A stretch of 64,000 nucleotides of DNA from Parvibaculum sedimenti (GCF_009184905.1 NZ_WESC01000003.1:124001-188000), one strand, 5' to 3'; counted from the first letter of the stretch, positions 24,643 through 33,741 are shown. Notes: generated by a model not told the origin, from the sequence alone. Numbers and translations: made by a program.

Positions 24643-24657
24643 TTGTGCGTTGCACAA
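24643..24657. promoter_or_regulatory. PhaR-like operator 1 upstream of phasin
   Basis: TTGTGC-GTT-GCACAA, a perfect 6-bp inverted repeat with a three-base spacer, just downstream of the predicted -10 (24660-24665, TTTAAT on the minus strand). The TGC-N3-GCA core agrees with reported PhaR/PhbF binding patterns. The -35 would be TTGACG at 24681-24686 (minus strand). Confidence 0.65.
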
Positions 24658-24693
24658 TAATTAAATTGCCCACACTCCGCCGTCAAGCATTTA

Positions 24694-24708
24694 TTGTGCA
24701 CCGCACAA
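24694..24708. promoter_or_regulatory. PhaR-like operator 2 upstream of phasin
   Basis: TTGTGC-ACC-GCACAA, the same palindrome as at 24643, with centres 51 bases apart, just upstream of the predicted -35. The two sites bracket the promoter, a layout that would allow repression by two bound dimers. Confidence 0.65.
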
Positions 24709-24737
24709 AAAACTGTCGCACACTGGCTCAAGCAAGC

Positions 24738-26021
24738 TCAAATAAATGAAAATCTCTTTATATTGAAAGGAGTTAGGTCAAGTCTGGGCGTCTCGCCGCA
24801 GACCGCATCGGCGAGCGCCGCAGCACTTCCAGCCCCCAGCGTCCAACCTAGCGACCCGTGCCCGGTATTGAGGTAGAGGTTCCGGTATCGCCCTGCCTGC
24901 CCAATTAATGGGCTTCCATCCGAGCTCATCGGGCGCAGGCCGGTCCAGAACTGGGCCTCGCCGGCCCCCGCCGAAAGCTGCGGCAAAAGACTGAGCAATC
25001 CATCAAGCACCGATTTCGCGCGCGGCATTTCGAGCGTGGTGTCATAGCCGGACACTTCCGCCGTACCCGCCACGCGCATGCGATCCCCAAACCGGCTCAC
25101 CACGATCTTGCGCGCCTCGTCGGTGAGACTGACTTTCGGCGCAACGCCTTCGCCTGCGGGCACCGTCACCGAATAGCCCTTCAGCGGATAGACCGGAATG
25201 CGCAGACCAAGCTGCCGCGCAAGCTTCGCCGAGCCAATGCCCGCCGCGAGCACGACGGCGTCGCCACCGAAAAGCCAGCCATTGGTTCTGACACCTGTGA
25301 TCCTGTCGCCTTGTGTTTCGAAGCGCTCGACCTCCGCGCCGGTGACGAAACGTACGCCGAGGCGTTCCGCGCGTGCCGCCAGCTCGCGCGTGAAAACATG
25401 CGCGTCGCCGCTTCTGTCGCTCGCGCAGTAAAGCCCGCCGACAATCTCGCCGCGCTGCACGGAGGAAGCGAGCGCCGGCTCCACCTCCACGCATTCCGCC
25501 GCCGTCAGAACACGCTGTTCCAGCCCTGCCCGGCGCATCGTCTCCGCGCCATGCGCCGCCTCCTTCAGCGAGCGCTCGTAATGGAAAATCTGCATGATGC
25601 CGTCGCGCCGCTCGTCGAAGGCAAGTGGCGCACCTTCGCTCGTGAGCTTCGCCGCAATCTCATCCATGCGGGATTGCGTCAGCAGCGCCAGGCCGAGGTT
25701 CGGCAACACGCGCTCCTCCCGCGCCGAGGCGCGGCAGCGCATGAGAAAGCGCAGCAGCCATATCCATTGTTCGGGATCTGCCTTCAGCCTCAGTCTGAAC
25801 GGCCCATCCGCGCGGCCCATCCATTTGAGCGCGAGCCAGGGCACTTCCGGCCCAGCCCATGGCGCGACTTCGCCCGCGCCGAGCTGACCGCCATTGGCGT
25901 AGCTCGTCTCGAGGCCCGCCCCCTCGCGCTTGTCGATGAGGATCACCTGATGGCCGCGTTCGGCGAATTCATAAGCTGTGGTGACGCCGACGATACCGGC
26001 ACCAATGACGACGACTTTCAA
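24738..26021 (-). CDS. dadA: D-amino-acid dehydrogenase, DadA-type FAD oxidoreductase
   Basis: A 427-residue FAD-dependent oxidoreductase (DAO family). The dinucleotide-binding motif VVVIGAGIVGVTTAYEFAERG is at residues 3-23 and the C-terminal GLRPMSSDGSPLIGQ and NTGHGSLGWTLG are the flavin-contact segments of DadA-like enzymes that oxidise D-amino acids to keto acids at the membrane. The start is TTG 26021, six bases after GGAGG; in-frame codons further upstream have no ribosome site. It faces a class III aminotransferase gene, and the pair may serve amino acid breakdown. Confidence 0.85.
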   Translation of the reverse strand: MKVVVIGAGIVGVTTAYEFAERGHQVILIDKREGAGLETSYANGGQLGAGEVAPWAGPEVPWLALKWMGRADGPFRLRLKADPEQWIWLLRFLMRCRASAREERVLPNLGLALLTQSRMDEIAAKLTSEGAPLAFDERRDGIMQIFHYERSLKEAAHGAETMRRAGLEQRVLTAAECVEVEPALASSVQRGEIVGGLYCASDRSGDAHVFTRELAARAERLGVRFVTGAEVERFETQGDRITGVRTNGWLFGGDAVVLAAGIGSAKLARQLGLRIPVYPLKGYSVTVPAGEGVAPKVSLTDEARKIVVSRFGDRMRVAGTAEVSGYDTTLEMPRAKSVLDGLLSLLPQLSAGAGEAQFWTGLRPMSSDGSPLIGQAGRYRNLYLNTGHGSLGWTLGAGSAAALADAVCGETPRLDLTPFNIKRFSFI

Positions 26022-26131
26022 GATCGACCTCCGGGATGAGCGCACTCTACTCCCGACATGAGGCGACATGGAAGCGCAACACGCGCTAAGGCATAATGCG
26101 CAGCCTTTTGCCCTCCGACTCAGGATTCGCC

Positions 26132-27454
26132 ATGCACGACTCTCCCTGGCCCTTCGTTCCCGCCCGCGTCTCCATCGACCTCTCCCATGCGGAGGGTCGC
26201 ACGCTCTATCTCCGCAATGGCGGATCGATTCTGGACGCCTCGGGCGGTGCCATCGTTTCGAATGTGGGTCATGGGCGGAAGGAAGTGGCGGACGCCTGCG
26301 CGGCGGCCATGGTCTCCATGTCCTACGCGGTGCCGCCCTTCTCGACGCCAGAGCGCCTGCGCCTGGTCGAGCGTCTGCGCCGCGCCTGGCTGCCGCCGCA
26401 CCTGACCCGCGTCTGGCTGGCGAGCGGCGGGTCAGAAGCGGGCGACGCAGCCATCAAACTCGCCATTCAGCATTTTCAGGCCAAGGGCGAGACGAGGCGC
26501 GTCAAGATCATCGGCCGCGAGATTTCCTATCATGGCACCACCGCGCTGACGCTTGCCGTCGGCGGCCATGTCGCGCGCAAGGCGGGCTTCGAAAGCGTGA
26601 TGCCGCATGTGCTCCATGTGCCGACGCCCTATGCGCTGCGCTCGCCGCTTGGCCGCAATCATCCAGACTTCGACATTGCCGCGGCCAAAGCGCTCGAAGA
26701 AACGATCCTGCGCGAAGGCCCGGAAACCATCGCTGCCTTTGTCGGCGAGCCGCTCAACGGTTCCTCCGGCGGCGCCATCGAGCCCGGCCCACGCTACTGG
26801 CCGATGGTGCAGGAAATCTGCCGCCGCCATGGCATCCTGATCGTTTCCGACGAAGTCATGGTCGGCTATGGCCGCACCGGCAAGCGCTTCGCCGCCGAGC
26901 ATTACGGCCTTGAGCCCGACATCATGTTCGCAGGCAAGGGCCTTGCGGGCGGCTATGCGCCCATCGTCGGCGTCTTCGCGACCGATGCCGTCGTCGCGCC
27001 GCTCGCCGCGAAGGGCGAAGCGCTGATGTTCTACACCTATGGCGCACATCCAGGCGCCTGCGCCGCTGCCGACAAGGTGCTCGAAATCATGGAGCGCGAG
27101 GATCTCGTCGCGCGTTCGGCGACCAAGGGCGACGCTCTCGGTGCGCGCCTCGAAGCAGCACTCGGCCAGCATCCGAACGTCGCCGAAATTCGCGGGCGCG
27201 GCCTGCTGCGCGCCATCGAGATCGTAAAAGATCGCGAGACGCTGGAACGCTTCCCCGTCGAAACCGGCATGACGGGGCGCGTCGTCGCCGCCGGCCTGAA
27301 GGAAGGCGTCTTCTTCTATAGCGGCGGCACGGGCGAGATCCGCGACATCGTCTGCGTGGGCCCGGCCTTCACCGTTGAAGATGGCGAACTCGACCGCATC
27401 GCTGAGACGCTGAGGGTCGCCGTCGACAAGGCCGTCGCAAGCGCGAAGGGCTGA
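26132..27454 (+). CDS. Class III PLP-dependent aminotransferase
   Basis: A 440-residue fold-type I aminotransferase of the ornithine/omega-amino acid group. The PLP lysine is in FAGKGLAGGYAP (about Lys269), the preceding strand is ILIVSDEVMVGYGRTG with the aspartate that pairs to the pyridine nitrogen, and the GGSEAGDAAIKLA segment binds phosphate. Substrate cannot be read from the sequence. The start is the ATG at 26132 with CAGGA upstream; an earlier ATG at 26096 is less likely. Divergent from the D-amino-acid dehydrogenase. Confidence 0.85.
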   Translation: MHDSPWPFVPARVSIDLSHAEGRTLYLRNGGSILDASGGAIVSNVGHGRKEVADACAAAMVSMSYAVPPFSTPERLRLVERLRRAWLPPHLTRVWLASGGSEAGDAAIKLAIQHFQAKGETRRVKIIGREISYHGTTALTLAVGGHVARKAGFESVMPHVLHVPTPYALRSPLGRNHPDFDIAAAKALEETILREGPETIAAFVGEPLNGSSGGAIEPGPRYWPMVQEICRRHGILIVSDEVMVGYGRTGKRFAAEHYGLEPDIMFAGKGLAGGYAPIVGVFATDAVVAPLAAKGEALMFYTYGAHPGACAAADKVLEIMEREDLVARSATKGDALGARLEAALGQHPNVAEIRGRGLLRAIEIVKDRETLERFPVETGMTGRVVAAGLKEGVFFYSGGTGEIRDIVCVGPAFTVEDGELDRIAETLRVAVDKAVASAKG

Positions 27455-27456
27455 AG

Positions 27457-29070
27457 CTAGGCGGCCACCGGCGCGCGTTCGCGCGTGGCGGAGAAGCGGA
27501 CATGTGGCCATTTCTCCGCCGTGTAGCCAAGTTCCCAATTGCTCTTTGCAAGGAACACCGGCGCGCCGTCGCGGTCGTCGGCCATGTTGCCACGATGCGC
27601 ATCGACGAAACGCCTGAGTTCCGCCGGGTCTTCCGCCGTGACCCAGCGGGCTGTCTCGAAGGGCGAGGCTTCGAAGCTCACCTTGATCTCGTATTCAGTC
27701 TCGATGCGGGCGGCCAGAACTTCGAGCTGGAGGCGACCGACGACGCCGACGATCCAGTTCGCGCCGAGCTGTGGCTTGAAGACCTGTGTCACGCCCTCTT
27801 CCGCGAGGCTTTCGAGCGCGCGGCGCATGTGCTTGGCTTTCATCGGGTCGTCAAGGCGTACGCGCTGCAGGATTTCCGGCGCGAAGTTCGGAATGCCGGT
27901 AAAGGTCAGGTCTTCCGACTCTGTCAGCGTGTCGCCGACGCGGATCGTGCCATGGTTCGGAATGCCGATGATGTCGCCCGCATAGGCTTCATCCACGAGT
28001 TCGCGATCCTGCGCGAAGAAGAGCGTCGGATTGTGAATGCCGATGGTCTTGCCGGAACCGGAAACCTTGAGCCGCATGCCGCGCTTGAACTTGCCCGAGC
28101 AGAGCCGCATGAAGGCGATGCGGTCGCGATGGTTGGCGTCCATGTTGGCCTGCACCTTGAAAACGAAGCCCGCGACCTTGGGCTCGGTCGGCTGCACGAG
28201 CCGCACAGACGAGGGCTGCGGACGCGGCGTCGGCGCAAATTGCACGACGGCGTTCAGAAGCTCGCGCACGCCGAGCTTCCTGAGCGCGCTGCCGAAATAG
28301 ACGGGCGTGAGATGGCCGGCGCGATAGGCGTCAAGATCGAAGGCGGGCGAGCCTTCGCGCGCGAGTTCCATTTCCTCGCGGAAGGCAGCGAGCTCGTCCG
28401 CGCTCATATATTTGGCGATCTCGCTTCCCGAGAGGCTCGTCGCTTCCTTGCCCTCGCTCATGCGGTCATAGGGAATGAAACGGTCGCGCTCGGGATCGAA
28501 GATGCCCTTGAGCAAGCCGCCCATGCCCGCCGACCACATCATCGGCGCGGTATCGAGCGCGAGCTTGGTCGCGATTTCATCCATCAACTCGAAGGGGCTG
28601 ACGCCTTCGCGGTCGATCTTGTTGATGAAGGTGATGATCGGCACGTCGCGCAGGCGGCAGACTTCGAAGAGCTTCAGCGTCTGCGCTTCGATGCCCTTCG
28701 CCGCGTCGATGACCATGATGGCCGAGTCCGCCGCTGTCAGCGTGCGGTAGGTGTCTTCCGAGAAGTCTTCATGGCCCGGCGTGTCGAGCAGATTGCAGGT
28801 GATGCCTTCGTAGGCGAAGGTCATGACCGCCGAGGAAACCGAGATACCGCGCTCCTGCTCGATCTTCATCCAGTCCGACCGGGCGCGGCGCGAGTCGCCG
28901 CGCGCCTTCACCTGACCGGCGAGATGGATCGCGCCGCCCATAAGGAGCAGGTTTTCCGTCAGCGTCGTCTTGCCGGCGTCAGGATGGGAGATGATGGCAA
29001 AGGTCCGCCGCTTCTGGACCTCGTCCGCGATCGTGCTCAAGATGGTCTCCAGTTCCGCTTGAAGCGTCAT
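27457..29070 (-). CDS. prfC: Peptide chain release factor 3
   Basis: A 537-residue translational GTPase that recycles class I release factors. GTP motifs: SHPDAGKTT near residue 28, DTPGHEDF near residue 95, NKID near residue 148. After the G domain comes the RF3-type domain II/III set, ending in SFEASPFETARWV and the C-terminal WPHVRFSATRER. Full length for the family. Convergent with the aminotransferase gene, two bases apart, without a visible terminator. Confidence 0.95.
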   Translation of the reverse strand: MTLQAELETILSTIADEVQKRRTFAIISHPDAGKTTLTENLLLMGGAIHLAGQVKARGDSRRARSDWMKIEQERGISVSSAVMTFAYEGITCNLLDTPGHEDFSEDTYRTLTAADSAIMVIDAAKGIEAQTLKLFEVCRLRDVPIITFINKIDREGVSPFELMDEIATKLALDTAPMMWSAGMGGLLKGIFDPERDRFIPYDRMSEGKEATSLSGSEIAKYMSADELAAFREEMELAREGSPAFDLDAYRAGHLTPVYFGSALRKLGVRELLNAVVQFAPTPRPQPSSVRLVQPTEPKVAGFVFKVQANMDANHRDRIAFMRLCSGKFKRGMRLKVSGSGKTIGIHNPTLFFAQDRELVDEAYAGDIIGIPNHGTIRVGDTLTESEDLTFTGIPNFAPEILQRVRLDDPMKAKHMRRALESLAEEGVTQVFKPQLGANWIVGVVGRLQLEVLAARIETEYEIKVSFEASPFETARWVTAEDPAELRRFVDAHRGNMADDRDGAPVFLAKSNWELGYTAEKWPHVRFSATRERAPVAA

Positions 29071-29220
29071 GCCGCTCTGCGGGCCGGAACCTACTCGAAG
29101 GGACCCGATATGTCACCCGCCTGAGGGCCCCGATGCGCGACATCTTGACAGGCTGGCCTCCGGCGCCGTCCCCGGGCATTCTCCCCTCATTCGACATTCA
29201 CTTATGAGAAGACAAAACCC

Positions 29221-29439
29221 ATGACCACAGCCCGCGACATCGCCTCCCCGCATTTCGAGGCCGCCATCGCCGAAGCACGCGAAAAGCAGCTTTCCACCGA
29301 CGCCGTCGCCCGCATCTTCTTTGAAGGCGTGCTCCGCGTCTGGCGCGAAACGCGAAGCCCGGAAGACATCCGCGCCGAACTCCTCGAAGCCGCCGAGCAT
29401 CTCGACCCGGACGAGGACTTCATGTTCATGCGGCCCTGA
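29221..29439 (+). CDS. Small acidic protein, unknown function
   Basis: A 72-residue, helical, acidic protein (MTTARDIASPHFEAAI start, ending HLDPDEDFMFMRP). GAGAAG lies eight bases before the ATG at 29221. No family recognised. It lies between the divergent prfC and the convergent DUF1491 gene, four bases from the latter's end. Confidence 0.5.
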   Translation: MTTARDIASPHFEAAIAEAREKQLSTDAVARIFFEGVLRVWRETRSPEDIRAELLEAAEHLDPDEDFMFMRP

Positions 29440-29442
29440 GTT

Positions 29443-29784
29443 TCAGGCCACCGGCTCCTGAAGGAAGTGCCGCCCCGCGCGATCCTCGATTTCCACGACC
29501 CAGATGTCCGGATCGAATTTGCGCTGCCTTTCGATATAGGCATCAGCCTCTGGTTCGGGCACGGGCTCAGGCCCCGTGCCTGCCATCCAGATCAGCGAGC
29601 CATCGCCCGCGCGCGCGGGTGAATAAACCGAAGCGGAGCGGTCGAGTCTGTTCACTTTGACGAGCACGACGCCCGAATGCGCGTCACCTCGGCGCACGAC
29701 CATGGCCTGCGCGCCCGCGACCTCGCAGCGACGGATCAGCGCTTTCACCCAGATTTCCGCCTTTAGTCGCGGCGCACTTTCCAT
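29443..29784 (-). CDS. DUF1491 family protein
   Basis: A 113-residue DUF1491 protein, found widely in alphaproteobacteria and without known function. It starts MESAPRLKAEIWVKALIRRCEVAGA and has the FDPDIWVVEIEDRAGRHFL segment near the end, both characteristic. The ATG at 29784 was chosen; the frame is open to 29892 but the earlier part lacks a ribosome site and family similarity. Confidence 0.8.
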   Translation of the reverse strand: MESAPRLKAEIWVKALIRRCEVAGAQAMVVRRGDAHSGVVLVKVNRLDRSASVYSPARAGDGSLIWMAGTGPEPVPEPEADAYIERQRKFDPDIWVVEIEDRAGRHFLQEPVA

Positions 29785-30013
29785 ATTCCATCCCTGGATC
29801 TGCGATGCATTGCACTTCGGCGACAAGTAGCCGGACTTTAGCGATCTTTCCGCTTTGCCGAAGCAGGCGACGCGCATTAGAATCCCTACCAATCCGTTAA
29901 CACGTCGGGCGCCGCACCGAAACCGGACAGTCGAAAAGCTTGCCCCGACGGTGCGTCAGGCAGGTAGACGCCGAAAAGCAAAACTAACGGACTCGCTTTC
30001 AAAGGGGACTTGC

Positions 30014-31096
30014 ATGTTGGGTTTGAAGAACCGGGTTGCGTTCATGCGGTTGAAGCGTGGCGTGACGATTGGCGCGAGTTCGATCCTTCTGGGTTTGTTG
30101 ATCGCGGGCTGCACGATCATTCAGGGTGGTTCGGCCGAGAATGAAAGCAACAAGGCCGCGCCCGTAAAGGCCGCCGCCGCTGCGCCAGCATATGCAGCTG
30201 CAAGCCCTGCGGCGGAAAATGTCGCGAGCGCCGGCATCCCCATTCCCCTGCCCTCGCCGCGCCATCGCGAGTTCAAGGTTGCATCCACTTCACCGACCGC
30301 GGGCCTCAGCACCTTCAGCTTCAGCGTGCCGATCCGCCAGCTCGCGGGCGTCTATCTGAAATATGACGATGCAATCGCGCTTGCGGAAAAGAGCAAACTC
30401 AACTCGCCCAAGGAAGTGCGCCGCATACTGAAGGGTCTGCGTTTCGCCCAGCCCGATGACATGGCTGCCGGCTGGTACGCGGTACGCGCGATGACCGCGG
30501 CGCAGAACAAGATCTTCGCTCAAGGGGTGCATGACGAAGTGAGCCGCAACGGCGAGGCCAGGGTTCTCGCCGCACTCGACAACCCCGATTATGTGCGGGG
30601 CATCGCCGGCGCCGGCGCCGCAGAGGCAGATGTTGTCGCTTCCGTCAGCGCCGAGAACCAGCGCATGGCGAGCCTGCACAAGCGCCTCATGGACGTGGCC
30701 CACCAGTTCCAGCGCGAGAAATGGGGCATGATGGAGCCGCTCTCTCCCGCCCAGTATGCAGAAGCGCCGGCCCAATCCACCGCCGCGCCGTCCATGTCAA
30801 CGCGCCTCGCTTCGCTTGCCCGGTCCTTCTCGCCTATCGGCGAAGCCCAGGCCGGTACGCCGACGGTGATGTCGAAGATCCTCGCACTCGGCGCGCGTCA
30901 GGTTCTCTCCGCCCCTGTGGTGAACGCCGCCACACGCGACGAAACGGCGACCTGCCTCAACTGGGCGCGTCTCAATCTCAACCAGTGTATCGCTGCAGCC
31001 CACTTCCCCTCGGAAGAGGCCTGGTGCACCGGCACCCATGGCGTCGAAGATGTGCGCGCCTGCTGGGCGTCTTCCCTGCCGGCCTCGGCGCGCTGA
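30014..31096 (+). CDS. Predicted lipoprotein with helical core
   Basis: A 360-residue protein from the ATG at 30014 (AAAGGGG upstream). The signal ends in IAGC at residue 33, followed by an Ala-rich linker. The body is helical with an EKSKLNSPKEVRRILKGLRF stretch and, near the end, four Cys in TCLNWARLNLNQCIAAAHF and AWCTGTHGVEDVRACW, suggesting disulfides in the periplasm. No family recognised. A good terminator follows at 31119. Confidence 0.75.
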   Translation: MLGLKNRVAFMRLKRGVTIGASSILLGLLIAGCTIIQGGSAENESNKAAPVKAAAAAPAYAAASPAAENVASAGIPIPLPSPRHREFKVASTSPTAGLSTFSFSVPIRQLAGVYLKYDDAIALAEKSKLNSPKEVRRILKGLRFAQPDDMAAGWYAVRAMTAAQNKIFAQGVHDEVSRNGEARVLAALDNPDYVRGIAGAGAAEADVVASVSAENQRMASLHKRLMDVAHQFQREKWGMMEPLSPAQYAEAPAQSTAAPSMSTRLASLARSFSPIGEAQAGTPTVMSKILALGARQVLSAPVVNAATRDETATCLNWARLNLNQCIAAAHFPSEEAWCTGTHGVEDVRACWASSLPASAR

Positions 31097-31118
31097 TCCG
31101 CCGGAACACTTCAAAGCA

Positions 31119-31151
31119 AAGGCCTCGTGGAATATCCACGGGGCCTTTTTT
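31119..31151 (+). terminator. Intrinsic terminator after the lipoprotein gene
   Basis: AGGCCTCGTGG, loop AATAT, CCACGGGGCCT (one G-T wobble), then a run of T residues (31146-31151). It ends the message 23 bases after the stop. Confidence 0.85.
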
Positions 31152-31395
31152 CATGTCCGGCACCAAAAACGGCGACATTCCGCCATCGATAAAAATTGAA
31201 ACAACTCTGCCTCGATTTTGAATCGAATTGGTGTCGAATTAGACTAAATAACAAGAAACAAAATAATCTTCATTTCAACCATCAGTAACTCAACGTCGAT
31301 TTGAAGCCATTTATTATTGCATTTTACGTATCGACTTAACTGGCGCGCAGTAGATCGGGGCTAATTTCGCAGTCGAGACGCGAAAGGAATTGCCC
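31152..31395. other. AT-rich intergenic region with TCGAATT repeats
   Basis: Strongly AT-rich compared with the surrounding genes. TCGATTTTGAATCGAATTGGTG-type half repeats (31211-31240) with several TCGA cores occur, then long A/T runs. It must contain the promoter of the DUF5330 gene; I cannot pick a single -10/-35 with confidence. Confidence 0.4.
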
Positions 31396-31821
31396 ATGTC
31401 GTTCATTCTCAGAGCCGCCTTCTGGCTGACGGTCCTCGCCTTCCTGCTGCCTGCCGCAGGTTACGAAAGCTCGGCGCGCGAGCCCGGAACGGATGGCCTC
31501 AGCGCCGCTACTTATGTCGAAGGCGGGCCCGCGCCCGAGGCAAAGCCTGACATCGACGCCGGCGAAATGCTGACGCTCGCCGCCCGCTCGGCGCAGGACA
31601 TGATGGGCTTTTGCAGCCGTAACGCCGATGTCTGCGAACGCAGCCATGCCGTCGTCGCTCATGTCGCGCATCAGACCGCCTATTACGGCAGCAAGCTCTT
31701 TCTCTGGTTGACCGAAAAGGCCCATGAGCAGCAGGAACAGCCCGCCCAAAGCCCTGCCGACGCGGTCAACCTTCCGCCCACGCCGCGGCCCGTTCCCCCG
31801 GCGCACCTTGCGGGTGCTTGA
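31396..31821 (+). CDS. DUF5330 family secreted protein
   Basis: A 141-residue protein with an N-terminal hydrophobic segment (MSFILRAAFWLTVLAFLLP) and a conserved FCSRNADVCERSHAVVAHV motif with two cysteines, typical of the DUF5330 family of alphaproteobacteria. The C-terminus is Pro/Gln-rich. ATG at 31396, AAGGA eight bases upstream. It sits before sufE in the same direction, an order seen in rhizobial relatives. Confidence 0.75.
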   Translation: MSFILRAAFWLTVLAFLLPAAGYESSAREPGTDGLSAATYVEGGPAPEAKPDIDAGEMLTLAARSAQDMMGFCSRNADVCERSHAVVAHVAHQTAYYGSKLFLWLTEKAHEQQEQPAQSPADAVNLPPTPRPVPPAHLAGA

Positions 31822-31863
31822 GGACCGCCGGCCGGAAGCTTTGTCCTAAGCCTCTGGCCGGCC

Positions 31864-31905
31864 GAACGCTGCCCGGTTGGTTTGCCTACCCGCCGGGCGG
31901 CGTTC
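31864..31905. other. Large imperfect hairpin between DUF5330 and sufE
   Basis: GAACGCTGCCCGG and CCGGGCGGCGTTC pair over 13 positions with one mismatch and a 16-base loop. There is no U-tract. It lies in a 210-base gap with no gene and may be an mRNA processing or pausing element. Confidence 0.5.
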
Positions 31906-32031
31906 CCAGCAAGCGGCCCCTTTGGTCGCAAAGCTTGTGCATCCGCGCCATCGTCGCTATGTCCTGAGCAGAAATGGACGACGCGGCCCTCCCGGCTCCG
32001 GCTGGACAACGGCCCGAAATGGCAAAGCGGC

Positions 32032-32460
32032 ATGAGCATTGAAGACCTGATCGCAGACTTTTCCTTCCTCGACGATTGGGAAGAGCGCTATCGCTATGTC
32101 ATCGAGCTCGGTCGCGAACTCGCTCCCCTGAGCGCGGAGGAGCACTCGCCCGAAAACAAGGTGCAAGGCTGCGTGAGCCAGGTCTGGCTCGTCACCGAAC
32201 CTCACGCCGAAGCGGATGGCCCGCATCTCGTATTCCGCGGCGACAGCGATGCCCATATCGTCCGTGGACTGATCGCCATCCTGCTCCGCATCTATTCCGG
32301 CAAGACGCCCGCCGAGATCCTCGCCATCGATGCGAAGGAAATAATGGCGAAACTCGGCCTCAACGAGCATCTGAGCCCGCAGCGGTCGAATGGCCTTTAT
32401 TCCATGGTTGGTCGCATCCAGCGCGACGCCCGCGCCGTTTCCGCCGCCGCTCACGGCTGA
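32032..32460 (+). CDS. sufE: SufE-like cysteine desulfurase activator
   Basis: A 142-residue SufE family protein that takes the persulfide from SufS for iron-sulfur cluster assembly. The sulfur-accepting cysteine is Cys47 in NKVQGCVSQVW, followed by a typical domain: HIVRGLIAILLRIYSGKTPAEIL and a C-terminal LSPQRSNGLYSMV helix. Start at ATG 32032; the upstream part of the frame is not conserved. Its end overlaps the opposing DUF6456 gene by ten bases. Confidence 0.9.
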   Translation: MSIEDLIADFSFLDDWEERYRYVIELGRELAPLSAEEHSPENKVQGCVSQVWLVTEPHAEADGPHLVFRGDSDAHIVRGLIAILLRIYSGKTPAEILAIDAKEIMAKLGLNEHLSPQRSNGLYSMVGRIQRDARAVSAAAHG

Positions 32461-33245
32461 CGCCCATTTTCTTCGTCCAGCCCGTAATGCATGGCGAGGC
32501 GATCGAGCGCGATCTGCAGCACGACCTTGGCCGACCGTCGTGGCCAGCCAAAATCCTGTTCCGCCGCTTCAAGTCCCTGCAAATGGCAGCAAACCGCCAG
32601 CGCCAGGTCGGAAAGCTTCGGCCCGACGGCCCTGAGCGCCCGGGCCAGCCGCTCGCGAGCAGCGAGCGCCCGGTCGGTCACATCGGATGGATCGCGGGGC
32701 CTGCGTCCGCCGCTATCCGCCGTCATCGCCGCCGACCAGTCGGTGGTAAGCCGTGGCGTCATGGACGACAGCGTGAAATCGCGGCGCAACCGTTCTCCCG
32801 CCTCGAACTGGGTTGACGAAACGAGCGGTTGCCCATCCGCCCCCTTTCGCCGCCTGAGCCACCCGAGCGGAGACTCGCCCTCGTTGAAATCGACTGCGAC
32901 ATCGCCGACCTGCTTCACCGTGGAAAGCTGGTGCTGGGCGCGGAACGGATCGGCGCCAGCGCCAAGGCGCCGCCAATAGGCCAACCCCGCGGAGCTCGGC
33001 CGCCAACGCGCCTCACTGGCAAGCTCTACGAAATCGCGCCGCTCGATTGCCCGCCAGGCAGGCGCCTCGATCCGCGCGATGGGCGCGTGCCAGCGATTAC
33101 GTGCGACGAAAAGGCCATAACCTCCATCCGGCATCGGCGCGACATAGGCCTCGCCTTCGCTCAACCGGGGAAAGAGCCGCCGAACCTCGCGCTCGATTTC
33201 CCGCTCCGCAACCAACGCCCGAGGTTCTTGCGCCGCGGCCATCAT
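32451..33245 (-). CDS. DUF6456 protein
   Basis: A 264-residue DUF6456 protein. The N-terminal half (YVAPMPDGGYGLFVARNRWH) may bind DNA or RNA; the C-terminal domain has SPLGWLRRRKGADGQPL and CCHLQGLEAAEQDFGWPRRSAKVVLQIALDRL, the mark of this family, often fused or adjacent to HTH proteins. The ATG at 33245 overlaps the stop of the DnaA-domain-IV-like gene as ATGA, so these are coexpressed and likely act together. Function unknown. Confidence 0.7.
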   Translation of the reverse strand: MMAAAQEPRALVAEREIEREVRRLFPRLSEGEAYVAPMPDGGYGLFVARNRWHAPIARIEAPAWRAIERRDFVELASEARWRPSSAGLAYWRRLGAGADPFRAQHQLSTVKQVGDVAVDFNEGESPLGWLRRRKGADGQPLVSSTQFEAGERLRRDFTLSSMTPRLTTDWSAAMTADSGGRRPRDPSDVTDRALAARERLARALRAVGPKLSDLALAVCCHLQGLEAAEQDFGWPRRSAKVVLQIALDRLAMHYGLDEENGRQP

Positions 33246-33682
33246 TGCATGCGCTCCGTTACCGGCATGGCGCGAACCGCTCGTTCGAGCCGATCTAGAA
33301 GCATGTCAAAATCCTGATCGTCGCGGCGATCCTCCATCTGCCGGCAGGCATGGGCTGCCGTCGTCCGGTCCCTGCCGAAGTGAAGTCCGACTTCCGAGAG
33401 ATTGAGCCCGAAGGCGACATGGACGAGATACATCGCGATCTGCCGCGCCAGCGCCACCCGGGCCTTGCGGCGAGTGGCCGCCCGAAGCTCGCCCACCGGT
33501 ATGTTGAAGGCCTGCGCGATGATCTCCTGTGTCAACGCCACCTGCGCCGCCCAGGCGACATCCCTGCTCATGCGCGCCTTGATGGCCAGCGGTCGTCGGG
33601 CCAGATGCCCCCCAAAATCCGGGAGAACCGCCTTTCTCACCAGATTGAACCTGCTTGTATGACCCACACTCACAAATTGCAT
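33242..33682 (-). CDS. DnaA domain IV-like HTH protein
   Basis: A 146-residue protein with a DnaA C-terminal-type HTH (Bac_DnaA_C): ALARQIAMYLVHVAFGLNLSEVG and FGRDRTTAAHACRQMED, cited in parts, match the DnaA signature (DnaA box binding) but with no ATPase domain. Such DnaA-domain-IV-like regulators are found in alphaproteobacteria and act as transcription factors. Strong ribosome site GGAGG seven bases before ATG 33682. Coupled to DUF6456. Divergent from an XRE gene. Confidence 0.8.
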   Translation of the reverse strand: MQFVSVGHTSRFNLVRKAVLPDFGGHLARRPLAIKARMSRDVAWAAQVALTQEIIAQAFNIPVGELRAATRRKARVALARQIAMYLVHVAFGLNLSEVGLHFGRDRTTAAHACRQMEDRRDDQDFDMLLDRLERAVRAMPVTERMQ

Positions 33683-33701
33683 GTCGTCCCCTCCTGGGCA
33701 G

Positions 33702-33741
33702 TTGACGCAAAGTTAACGGAACATTACGAGAACCCCTCGTA
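33702..33741 (+). promoter_or_regulatory. Promoter and inverted repeat between divergent regulators
   Basis: TTGACG at 33702-33707, a 17-base spacer, then TACGAG at 33725-33730, which is also the left arm of an inverted repeat TACGAG-AACCC-CTCGTA (33725-33741). A repressor bound there would cover the -10. Sites are weak matches and the reading is tentative. Confidence 0.35.

Noticed and set aside
27502-29124. A 540-codon open frame antisense to prfC
   Set aside because: High GC and codon bias leave long open antisense frames. The prfC strand has full-length GTPase motifs; the antisense product is Arg/His-rich with no recognisable domain.
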